A stretch of 55,744 bases of DNA from Myxococcales bacterium. GTDB lineage: Bacteria; Myxococcota; Myxococcia; Myxococcales; Myxococcaceae. The translations under genes and the position numbers were made by a program. Below are positions 1 to 12,300 of the stretch, piece after piece. Each line of letters opens with the position of its first letter. Within the stretch, counting starts at the first letter, position 1. The DNA is taken from contig JAUXRI010000040.1 in NCBI GenBank assembly GCA_030681895.1, positions 1 through 55,744 on the forward strand, in the 5' to 3' direction. Below the pieces are notes generated by a model. It worked only from the letters and a program-made list of their open reading frames with translations. It was not told the DNA's origin and did not search any database.

Positions 1-154
1 CGGCTGTGCTTCTGCGCTCGCGCTCGACCGCTCACGCGTCGAGACGCACCTGCGCCGATGAGGCACCTGCGACCCGGAGCGCGCGACTGACTCTTCTTCA
101 TCGCCGTGATTCGGCGGCGCTCGCGCGGGCACACGGGCTGCTCTGTCTTCCCGC

Positions 155-1387
155 GTGCCGTCCCTCCCGCGGCGTTCCGTCGCCCTGCTGCTCACATGTG
201 TGTCGTGGTGGTCGTGTGGCGTCGATGACGTCGACGCCATCGTCCGTGTCGACGATGAGCCCCGCGCGACCTCGAGCTCAGGTGGCCGGGTGGAGGCTGT
301 CGACGCCGGCGTTGCGGTCGCCGCCGATGCGGGGCGCGTGACGTTGCCTCAGTACACCGACGATGCAGGCACGGGCTCGAACGCGGGTCCTTCGACGATC
401 GCGTTCGATGCTGGTCCCGCGGACGCAGGGAAGGAGTCGGACGCGGGCGCTCCCGTCACCGGGTTCGATGCAGGTCCTCCGGACGTCGACGCAGGGCGCG
501 AGTCGGACGCGGGCGCTCCCGCCATCGCGTTCGATGCTGGTCCTCCGGAGGTCGACGCAGGGCGCGAGTCGGACGCGGGGGCTCCCGTCATCGCGTTCGA
601 CGCAGGTCGTTCGGACGTCGACGCGGGCTTCACCCTCGACGCGGGCCCGGTCGATGCTGGCGCCGGAGCCGCGCTCAGCGTGCACACCGCCCTCGGCCTC
701 CCCGACACCTCGGCCGTCGGAGCCGTCGATCGCTGGCTCCTCGTGAAGCCGCAGTTCGTCGTCTCGTACGACACCATTCGCAAGACGCCGCGCTGGGTCT
801 CCTGGCGGCTCGACACCTCGTGGCTCGGCACGGCGACGCGGGCCAGCAGCTTCCGTCGCGACGCGCAGTTGCCGACCACGGCCGGCCAGGCTCGCGACGA
901 AGACTTCCGCAACAGCGGCTTCGAGCGCGGGCACCTCTGCCCCAGCGCCGATCGCACCAACACCGACCCCGACAACGACGCCACCTTCGTCTTCACCAAC
1001 GTCGTGCCGCAGACGCGCGCGAGCAATGGTGGCACCTGGGCCACGCTGGAGGATGAAGCGAGAGACCAGGTGCGGCTGGGGAAGACGGTGTTCCTCGTGG
1101 CGGGGCCCGTCTTCGGCGTCACCTCGCAGTTCGTCGGTGCCGGGGTGCCGGTGCCCACCGCGACCTTCAAGGTCGCCGTCGTCGTCGACAGCCCGGCGGC
1201 GTCGGTCACCACCTCGACCCGCGTCATCGGCGTGCTCGTGCCGAACACCACCTCGGTCAGCGGGAACTGGCGCGCCTTTCGAGTCTCGGTGCGGTCCCTC
1301 GAGCAGGCCACCGGGTTCGACTTCCTCGCCGACGTGCCCCGCGCGGTGCAGGACGTGGTCGAGACCCGCGTCGACGCCGAGCCGTGA
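155..1387 (+). CDS. DNA/RNA non-specific endonuclease (NucA/NUC1 family), DAG-linker lipoprotein
   Basis: Predicted secreted sugar-non-specific nuclease of 410 aa. It opens with a GTG and a short basic-hydrophobic signal whose Ser-Trp-Trp-Ser-Cys (Cys21) looks like a lipobox. Residues about 50-170 are a low-complexity linker built from 22-residue units rich in Asp-Ala-Gly. The catalytic domain fills about 175-405. It holds FERGHLCPSADRT (His260), corresponding to the DRGH general-base motif of the family, with Glu in place of the usual Asp. Asn291 and Glu299 follow at the spacing of the Serratia nuclease metal-binding Asn and Glu. The family cleaves DNA and RNA with a divalent metal. A surface nuclease fits scavenging or predation, but that role is inference. 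No strong ribosome-binding site precedes the GTG, so the exact start is uncertain. Confidence 0.85.
   Translation: MPSLPRRSVALLLTCVSWWSCGVDDVDAIVRVDDEPRATSSSGGRVEAVDAGVAVAADAGRVTLPQYTDDAGTGSNAGPSTIAFDAGPADAGKESDAGAPVTGFDAGPPDVDAGRESDAGAPAIAFDAGPPEVDAGRESDAGAPVIAFDAGRSDVDAGFTLDAGPVDAGAGAALSVHTALGLPDTSAVGAVDRWLLVKPQFVVSYDTIRKTPRWVSWRLDTSWLGTATRASSFRRDAQLPTTAGQARDEDFRNSGFERGHLCPSADRTNTDPDNDATFVFTNVVPQTRASNGGTWATLEDEARDQVRLGKTVFLVAGPVFGVTSQFVGAGVPVPTATFKVAVVVDSPAASVTTSTRVIGVLVPNTTSVSGNWRAFRVSVRSLEQATGFDFLADVPRAVQDVVETRVDAEP
404..665 (+). repeat. Tandem ~66-bp coding repeat (DAG linker)
   Basis: About four diverged copies of a 66-bp unit lie inside the nuclease gene. Each encodes a 22-residue block of the type FDAGPPDVDAGRESDAGAP plus two or three variable residues. 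The middle two copies are nearly identical, which suggests recent unit duplication. The unit forms the spacer between the lipid anchor and the nuclease domain. Confidence 0.8.
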
Positions 1388-1438
1388 GCCGAGCCTTCGA
1401 CGTGCGCGAGCAGAGTCGCGTGCTACCGTCACCTGCTC

Positions 1439-3712
<2,274 letters not shown>

Positions 3713-3719
3713 CGAGCGT

Positions 3720-6284
3720 GTGTCGCTGCTCCCTCCGCTTTCGCGCGTCGGCGAGCTCGCCCTGGCTTCGACGGTCGCCTCTGCGCGCCTTTCGCTCGGC
3801 GACGCGCTGGGGCAAGGTGACAGCGGTGGCGCGAGGTCGCGCGTCGCCGGGGGCCTCGACGTGAAGACAGCGACGCCACAGCTGCTGCTGGTCGGCGGGA
3901 CCGACGACGACGCCGGCTGGGTGCACCGCGCCCTCGCGTCCGACAACGGCACCGTGAGGCTCGAGCGGCTGGGCGCCGACGAGAACCCGAAGGCGCTCCT
4001 CTCGGCGATGCGGTTCGACGCCATCCTCATCGATCTCTTCTCGTCACGGCTCGACGCGGCGGGGTGGGTGGCGCTGCTCGACGACGTCGGCCAGCGGGCG
4101 CCGCTCGTGGTGGTCGCCGACGCCAGGCAGGAGGCCGAGGTCGTCACGTGGCTGGCGACCGGCGCGGCAGACTGGGTGTTCCGCCCGGGCCTGCTCGGGT
4201 TGTCGGCCGTGCTCGCGCGCTTGCAACGTGAGGCGAGGGAAGAGGCCGCCGAAGAAGAGAAGGAACGGCAGCTGCGCGAAGCGACGGCCGCCCTCGTCGA
4301 GCTCGCGCGCAGCCCGGTCTTCAGCGGCGACGATCTGACGGCGATGCTGCAGGAGATCACCCGGCGCTGCACGCGGAGCATGGGCGTCGATCGGTGCGGC
4401 GTGTGGATCTACGCCGAGGATCGCGCGTCGCTGCGGCTGCTCGACCTCTACGACACGAAGACCGCCTCGCATTCGCAGGGCACGCGGCTGTCGGGGGTGG
4501 AGCACCCCGTGTACTTCGAGACCCTCGGCACGAGCCGGGTGCTGGCGTCGGCCAACGCGCAGTCCGACCCGCGCACGCGCGAGTTCGCGGTCAGCTACTT
4601 CGAGCCCGAAGGCATCACCTCGACGCTCGACGTCGCGCTGCGGCTGCGCAGCGAGCTGGTGGGCGCGCTGTGCATCGAGCACCGCGGCCCGCCTCGCCGC
4701 TGGAGCGCCGCCGAAGAGGTGTTCTCGAGCGCCCTGGCCGACGTCGTGGCCCTCGCGCTCGAGACGAGTGAGCGGCGCCGCATCGAGGCCGCCCTGTCGG
4801 TGTCGGAGCGCCGCTTCCACGACATCTTCACGTACTCGTCCGACAACATCCTCCTCTACCGCGTCGCCATCGACGGGCGCGTCTTCTGCGAAGACATCAA
4901 CCCGGCCGTCGAGCAGTCGACCGGCTACCGCCGCGACGACGTGGTGGGGCGCGAGGCCTCGGAGGTGGTGCCGCCCGTCGCCGCTGCCAGACTCAACGAG
5001 CGCTACCAGCAGGCGATTCGCGCCAAGCTGCCCATCGTCTACGAGCACGAGCTGCCGCTGCCGACGGGGCCGCGCGTCTACAACACCGCCATCATCCCGA
5101 TGCTGGACGACACCGGCCGGGTGCAGCGCCTGGCCTCGGTCGCGCGCGACGTCACCAGCCAGCGCTTGTCGGAGCGGCTCTCCCGGCAGCTCGAGGCGCA
5201 GGTCGCCGAGGCGCAGAAGACCGAAGCGTTGGCCCGGCTCGCCACCCACCTCGCCCATGACGTGGGCAGCCTGCTCGCCGCCGTCGACGCTCACGCGCAG
5301 ACCCTGGGAGAAGGCGCGCCCGAGGCGAAGCGCGCGATCCTCGAGGCGACGGCCCGCGGCCGCGAGCTCACCCAACGAATCGCCACCTATGGCCGCCGCC
5401 GCCCCGACGAGAAGCGGCCGGTCGATCTCGAGCCGCTGGTGCACGAGGTGCTCCGCCAGCTCTCCGCGACGGCCCCGAAGGTCGAGATCGTGTTTCAACC
5501 CACGGGCGCGGTCCGGGTGCCCGGCGACGTCGCGCAGCTGCACCAGGCGCTGCTCAACCTCTGCGGCAATGCCCTCCAGTCGATGCCGGGCGGTGGGAGG
5601 CTCACCGTGACGCTCGAGCTGAAGGCCGTGTCCTACGCCGACGCCGCCGCGCACCCGCCGCTGCGCGCCGGCACCTGGGCGCGGCTGGGCATCACCGACA
5701 CCGGCGCGGGCATGGACGAGGCCACCCGTCGACGCATCTTCGAGCCGTACTACTCGACCACCGAGGGCCGCACCGGCCTCGGCCTCGCGGTGGTGCAGTC
5801 GGTCGTCGTGGGGCACGAGGGCGCGGTGTTCGTCTCGAGCACGCCTGGCGCCGGGGCGACCTTCGAGGTGTACCTGCCAGCGCTCGATGCCGCTGACGAT
5901 CAACCCGGGCACGGCCAGCACCTCATGCTCGTCGACGATCACCCCGGCATGGCGCGAGTGAGCGCGAAGCTGCTCGAGACGCTCGGCTACCGCACCACGG
6001 TGTTCGACGACCCGCGTGAGGCGCTCAAGGCGTTTCGTCTGAAGCCTCAGGGCTTCGACGCCGTGTTGACCGATCTCTCGATGCCCCAGATGAGCGGAGA
6101 GGACTTCACCCGCTCGCTGCGCGAAGTGCGGCCCTCGTTACCCGTCATCATCTCGAGCGGCCTCGCGTCGCACCTCGACGGCGGAGAGCTCAGCCGGCTG
6201 GGGGTCGCGGCCGTGCTCCTCAAGCCGTGGCGCCTCGACGAGGCCGTGGCCACCCTCAAGCGTGTGTTGACACCGCGCTCCTGA
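3720..6284 (+). CDS. Hybrid histidine kinase (REC-GAF-PAS-HisKA-HATPase-REC)
   Basis: About 854 aa from the GTG at 3720, which follows a GAGGGAG-like site and the kinase stop. A GTG at 3861 would start just before the first receiver and is the main alternative (807 aa). Order: receiver-like domain with Asp105 in ILIDL; GAF about 190-350; PAS about 357-480; dimerisation/phosphoacceptor His513 in THLAHDVG; ATPase domain with an N box around LNLCGNALQSMPGG, DTGAGM and TGLGLAVV; C-terminal receiver with Asp785 in LTDLSMPQMSGE. No membrane span is visible, so it should be a soluble sensor. The terminal receiver suggests phosphotransfer to a separate partner or self-regulation. Its position directly behind a Ser/Thr kinase hints at cross-talk (inference). 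Confidence 0.9.
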   Translation: MSLLPPLSRVGELALASTVASARLSLGDALGQGDSGGARSRVAGGLDVKTATPQLLLVGGTDDDAGWVHRALASDNGTVRLERLGADENPKALLSAMRFDAILIDLFSSRLDAAGWVALLDDVGQRAPLVVVADARQEAEVVTWLATGAADWVFRPGLLGLSAVLARLQREAREEAAEEEKERQLREATAALVELARSPVFSGDDLTAMLQEITRRCTRSMGVDRCGVWIYAEDRASLRLLDLYDTKTASHSQGTRLSGVEHPVYFETLGTSRVLASANAQSDPRTREFAVSYFEPEGITSTLDVALRLRSELVGALCIEHRGPPRRWSAAEEVFSSALADVVALALETSERRRIEAALSVSERRFHDIFTYSSDNILLYRVAIDGRVFCEDINPAVEQSTGYRRDDVVGREASEVVPPVAAARLNERYQQAIRAKLPIVYEHELPLPTGPRVYNTAIIPMLDDTGRVQRLASVARDVTSQRLSERLSRQLEAQVAEAQKTEALARLATHLAHDVGSLLAAVDAHAQTLGEGAPEAKRAILEATARGRELTQRIATYGRRRPDEKRPVDLEPLVHEVLRQLSATAPKVEIVFQPTGAVRVPGDVAQLHQALLNLCGNALQSMPGGGRLTVTLELKAVSYADAAAHPPLRAGTWARLGITDTGAGMDEATRRRIFEPYYSTTEGRTGLGLAVVQSVVVGHEGAVFVSSTPGAGATFEVYLPALDAADDQPGHGQHLMLVDDHPGMARVSAKLLETLGYRTTVFDDPREALKAFRLKPQGFDAVLTDLSMPQMSGEDFTRSLREVRPSLPVIISSGLASHLDGGELSRLGVAAVLLKPWRLDEAVATLKRVLTPRS

Positions 6285-6389
6285 ACGGCCCCGGCTGATT
6301 CGCCACATCGGGTGGCAACCTCACAGCAGCAAAGGCTATGACCGGCCGTCGTCGCGGGCGGCCGGCCTGCGCACCCTGCTGGAGTCTAA

Positions 6390-9300
6390 ATGCCGCGCGC
6401 TTTCCTGCTCGTCCTGACGCTGCTCGTTTCGATGACCGCGAGCGCCGCGGGCGACGACGCCGTCTTCACGCGCTTCTCGACCTGGGCGCGGCAGTACCGC
6501 GCCGCCGACTCCGAGCTCGATCGCACCCGCCTCGAAGGTGACGGCGTCGCCCTCGCGAAGGCCCGGCGCGTCGCGCTCAAGGCGCTGATGCACGACGACC
6601 CGAGGCACGCGCTCCAGGTCTTCGAGTCGCGACTGGGCCTGCCGCCTTCGGTGGCGAACCAGCTCGAGCTGCCGGTCGACGCCCAGGGCCGCTACGAGGT
6701 GCTCTGCGAGTACGGCAAGCCGCTGTACGTGCAGACCTGGCTCGGTGAGAAGCGCTTCGACGTCGTGCCGTACGGCGAGCTCAGGCGGCTGAAGACCCGC
6801 TCCGTGATGCGCCTGTCGGGCTCGTCGCTCGACGACGTGATGGCGCTCGACGACTCCGCGGTACCGTATTCCCAGGAGCTGCCCGAGCCTTCGCCGTTCA
6901 CCATCGGCGCCAAGCGGCTGCTCTACATTCGGGTCGACTTCAGCGACGACCCGGGCGAACCCATTTCAGTGGCGAACGCGCAGGCCTCGATCGGCGAGCT
7001 CGACCGCTTCTACCGCGCCGGCAGCTTCAACCAGACGAGCTTCACCGGCGTCGTGACACCCACCGTCCTGCGCATGCCGCGCACCAAGGCCTCGTACGGC
7101 TCGATGAACGCGACGTCGCAGTTGCTCAACGACGCGCGCGCCGCTGCGGCCACGGCCGGCTTCCCCCAGTCGAACTTCGAGTTCGAGGTCGTCGCGTTCC
7201 GCCGCATCGCCGCGTGGAGCTGGGCGGGCCTTGGCTTCGTCGGCGCGCGGGGCACCTGGCTCAACGGCAGCTTCGCGCTGCGCGTCATCGGTCACGAGCT
7301 GGGTCACAACTTCGGCCTGCGCCACGCCAACTTCTGGCAGGCCTCGAACGAGAGCGTCATCGGCGCGGGCTCGAGCCAGGAGTACGGCAACCCCTTCGAC
7401 ACCATGGGCGGCGGAGAAGTCGACCTCGCCACCAGCCTGCAGGGCCACTTCAACGCCTGGTACAAGTGGGACCTCGACTGGTTCACCAACGCGCAGATTC
7501 AGGTCGTCTCGCAGCCGGCGCAGTCGGGCACGTTTCAGATCTACGATCTCGAGCAACCCAGCCTCGGCGGCCAGCATGGCTTGCGGGTGCCGATCAGCGG
7601 CGCGCGTGACTACTGGGTCGAGTTTCGCCCGAACGAAGGTGGGCAGCTGACCCGCAGCGCCGTCATCTTCTGGGGCTACCCCAGCTCCGACGAGTCGAAC
7701 CTGCTCGACATGAACCCGTCGACGCCCAGCGCCAACGACGCCCCGCTCCAGGTGGGCCGCACCTTCTCGGACCCCGCGGCCGGCATTCACATCACGCCGG
7801 TGAGCGTCGCGCCGACCATGCCCTCGTCGATCAACGTCACCGTCAACCGCGGCGCCTTCAGCGGCAACCGCAACCCGACCGTGCTGGTGACGCCGTCGAT
7901 GACGCAGGCCACCACGAACCAGACCGTCACCTTCACGGCGATGGCGACCGACCCTGACGGCGACACGCTCGCGTATTGGTGGGAGTCGCTGCAGGCCCCG
8001 GCCGGTGAGAACTTCATCTCGACCAACACGGCCGTCGTCACCAACCGCTTCACGTCGACGCGCGACGCGGTGATGCGCGTGACGGTCAGCGACATGAAGG
8101 GCGGCATCGCCTCGGCCAACGTCATCGTGCGCGTCGGCACCCCCACCACCACCCGCATCTCGGGCCGCGTCACCGATGTCACCACCATGCTCGGCGTCGA
8201 CAGCGTGCGCGTCAGCTCGGGCATGCGCACCACGTTGACCGACTCCAACGGCGACTACGTGCTGGTCGGCGTCACCCCCACCTCGACGACGGTGACCGCC
8301 TCGAAGCCGGGGTGGACGTTGTCTCCCGCCTTCACCAACCCGGTGACGGTGCCGGCGATGGGCGTGCAGAACATCAACTTCAACGCGATTCGCGCGGGCT
8401 TCGGCATCTTCGGCAACGTCACCGCCGTCGGTCAGCCGCTCGCGGGCGTCACCGTCTCGGCGGGCGCGTACACCACGGTGTCGAACGCGCAGGGCAACTA
8501 CCAGCTCACCAACGTACCCAACGGCCAGTACACGCTGACGGCGCGCGGCATGCCGGGGCAGAGCTTCCGCCTCGTCAACTGCACCAACCCCATCGTGGTG
8601 AACGGCAACGCGGTGTCGGGCTGCAACTTCCTCGAAGAGGTGGTGCCGGTGTCGGGCATCGTCAACGGCACCATGGGGCCGCACACGGTGAGTGACGGCG
8701 TGCGCAGCGTGCAGACGACGCTGATGGGAGCGAGCTGGGCCTTCAGCTTCCCGCGCGTGCCGGCCGGCTCGTACAACTTCGTCGCCACCGCGCCCAACCA
8801 GCGCATCGTGCCGATGTTCATGAACCCGGTGACGGTGGGCTCGATGCCCATCAACAACCTCATCTTCAACGCCACCGCCTCGCCGGAGCCCCTCTGGCTG
8901 GTGCGCGGCACGGTGGACGAGGCCGGCGCTCCGCTTCTCGCGACCGAAGTGCGGGCCACGCTGGGTGATGGTGGCGTGCTCTCGTCGGGCATCACCGATG
9001 GGCTCGGGCGCTACGTGCTGGCCAACGTGCCCGAAGGCACGTGGTCGGTGGCGCCCTTCAAGCCCGGCTTCACGTTCTCTCCCACCAGCCGCAGTGTGAC
9101 GCTCGATGGCGGCGACGTGACGGGGCAGGACTTCGGCGTGCTGGGCGCCAACGCGCGGCCCATCATCATCGTGCCTCCGAGCGCGAACCCGATTCCCATC
9201 GTCGGCACCACCGCTGACCTGTTCGTGCTCGCCGATGATCCCGCGCCGGGCAGCGAGGCCGACCTCACCTACGCGTGGACGCGCTCGTTCGGGCCGCAGA

Positions 9301-12300
9301 CCGTGACGTTCAGCAACAACATGAACAACGGCGCGAAGAACGTGACGGTGACGTTCCAGCGCGCGGGCGCGTACGCCTTCCGCGTGGTGGCGACCGACCT
9401 CGGCGGCCTGACGGTCGGCGCCGATCTGTCCGTCGTGGTGGTGCCGACCGCCACCAGCGTCAGCATCTTCGGAGTGCCCGCGGGCATCATCAACGTCGGC
9501 GACTCGCGGCAGTTCACCGCGTCGGCGACCGACCAGTTCGGCCAGGCGCTCGACACCGGCGAAGACATCGAGTGGATGGTCAGCGGCTGCGGCACCATCA
9601 GCCCGACCGGCCGTTTCACGGCGACCATGACCGGCATGTGCACCGTGACGGCGAGCGTCGGAGGCCGCACCGCGACGGCGATGGTGCGCACCGACATCGG
9701 CCCCGTGCCTCGCATCACCATGGGCCCGACCGTCACGCCCAGCCCCGTCGTCGGCGGCGCGGCGACTGGCACCATCACGGCGACCGACGATCAAGACGAG
9801 AGCAAGCTCACCTACACGTGGGGCGCCGCGAACCCGCCGGCGCTCGTCACCTTCTCGCCCAACGGCACCAACGCCGCGAAGGCCACCACCATCACCTTCG
9901 CCGGGCCGGGCCTGTACACCCTGCGCGTCGACGTGACCGACGAGCGCGAGCTCACGGTGACGGGCTTCGTGACGGTGACGGTGCAGCCGGGCCTCGCGAA
10001 GGTCGACGTCTCGCCCGCGATGGCGAACGTGACCGTGAATGGCGCGCAGGCCTTCACCGTGGCGGGGAAGGACTTCGCCGGCGTCGACGCCCAGCCTCCC
10101 GCATGCACCTGGAGCGCGTCGGCCGGCAGCATCGACGCGACTGGCGCCTTCACGGCTCCAGCAACGGCGGGCACCGTGACGGTCACCGCGACGTGCGGCC
10201 TCTTCATCAACTCCGCGACCGTCACCGTCCTCGACCCGTCAACTGGCACGGGTGGCGGGACGGCCGGTGGAGCGGGTGGCGGCAGCGGCGGTGGTGGCGC
10301 GACCGAGATGCCGAAGGGCTGTGGCTGCTCGGGCTCGGGTGACGTGGCGATGGTGCTGCCGCTCTTCGCGCTCCTCGCGGTGCGCCGGAGGCGGGAAAGG
10401 CGCGGCTCCCACGCGATGAGGGCAGGGCAGTTCCTGCTTCCTCTGCTCGGCGTCGTGGCCCTCGCGTCGTGCAGCGGCACCAGCGCCGTCGAGCCGGCCG
10501 CGGAGCCCATCGCGAGCGTCGCGCAGGCGCTCGGAGAACCGGCGAACGGGTACCCGTCCGATCAAGAGCGCATGCTCCACGTGTTGATGAACCAGGCGCG
10601 CGTGTCGCCGAAGACGCCGAACAACATGTGTGGCGACCACACCGCCGAGTTCGGCGCCGACGTGAGCAAGGCGCCGCTCGTCTACAACCGTGACGCGAAC
10701 ACGGGTGCCCGCTTCTCGGCACGTCACATGGCCGAGGTCGGCTGCTTCCAGAACGAGAGCTGCTGCGAGATCGGCGACGCCGGTACCGGCCCTGGCTGCA
10801 TCGGCCCCGGCGCGTGCACCGGCGCGATGTGCGGCCAGACGTGTGACGCCGGCGTGGGGCAGACGGCGCAGCAGCGCTACGGGCAGTTCGGCTTCGCGAC
10901 GCTCTCGGCCACCACCATCGCGCGCAACGTGCCGGCCGCCGCCGACCTCTGGTGCACCCTGATGCAGTCGAGCCAGAACCGCGCGCTCATCTACGCCGAC
11001 GCGGGCACCGAGTTTGGCGCTGGGCTCTTCCGCGCCGAAGGTGGCCAGTGCTCGATGCCGTACTGGGCCGTCGCGTTCGGCCGCGGCCCGGTTCAGATTC
11101 CCCGCATTCCCGCCGCGAGCGCGATGCACCCGCCACCGAACCCCGGCAACACCACGCAGCTCTACTTCGCGGCCAACTACTTCGATCCCTCCAACCGGGG
11201 CCCGCAGCGCTCCACCGTCGTCGTCGCTGGCCACTGCTTCGACATGGACCGTGCGTGGGGCTCGGCCGGCAACGGCACGTGGGAGACGCGCTTCCCCGAC
11301 CCCGACGTGCTGCCGAACGGCTGCCACCCGTACTACTTCCTCTTCAGCGACGCGCAGGGCGTCCGGTACACGTACCCGAGCGTCGGCAGCCTGCAGGTCG
11401 CGCTGGGCATGGATCAGACGTGCCCCACGCCGTACGACCCGGGCCCGCAGCTCGGCGCCGACTGCGAGACGAACGAGCCGCAGTGCCCCGAGGGTGAACG
11501 ACGCGCCTGCTACACGGCCGACACGAACACCCTGCGCGCCGGAGAGTGCCGCCAGGGCACGCAGATCTGCCGCAACGGTTTCTGGGGCGCGTGTCGGGAT
11601 CAGATCGCCCCGTTCCTCGAGGTGTGTGACGGCCTCGACAACGACTGCGACGGGATGATCGACGAAGACAACCCGGGCGGCGGCGCGAGCTGCTCCGTCA
11701 CGGGAGAGTTCGGCGTCTGTCAGACCGGTGAGCGGCGCTGTCAGTCGGGCCGTCTCTCCTGCATCGGCCTGCGTCAGCCCGGCACCGAGGTCTGCAACGG
11801 CAGCGACGACGACTGCGACGGTGTGGTGGACGACGGGCTGGGCCAGACCGCGTGCGGCCTCGGCAACTGCTCCCGGTTGGTGAACAACTGCGTCAACGGC
11901 GCACCGCAGAGCTGCGACGCGGGCACGCCCTCGCCCGAGGTCGACGACTCGAAAGACAACGACTGCGACGGGCTCTTCGACGAAGACTTCGACTGCCGCT
12001 TCCCTGATGCAGGCCCGCGGCCTTCACGTTCGTTCTACGCAGGGCCTGGCACCGTGCCCACGCGGCCGTGCGCCGAAGGCGTGCTCCAGTGCAATCGCGT
12101 CGACGGTGGGTGGACGGTCGCCTTCGCCGGGAAGATCCCCACGCCTGAGATCTGCAACAACCAGGATGACGACTGCGACGGCCTGCAGGAGGTCGCGCGC
12201 GAGACGCAGGCCCTCATCGGCTACGAGCGCTGCGGCGCTGGCACCTGCGCGATGAAGAGCCAGGCCCGGTGCATCGCGGGCTCCATGCGCACCTGCACGC

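Noticed and set aside
6314..6327. Sigma-54-type promoter before the protease ORF
   Set aside because: GG and GC are 10 bases apart as required, but the -12 part (CAGCAG) lacks the usual TTGC context. It is a single weak match in GC-rich DNA.
10393..10399. GGGAAAG heptamer at the fusion junction as a programmed -1 frameshift site
   Set aside because: The heptamer is not in the X-XXY-YYZ phase relative to the reading frame, and the nearby TGA is reached by a +1, not a -1, shift. No supporting hairpin stands out.
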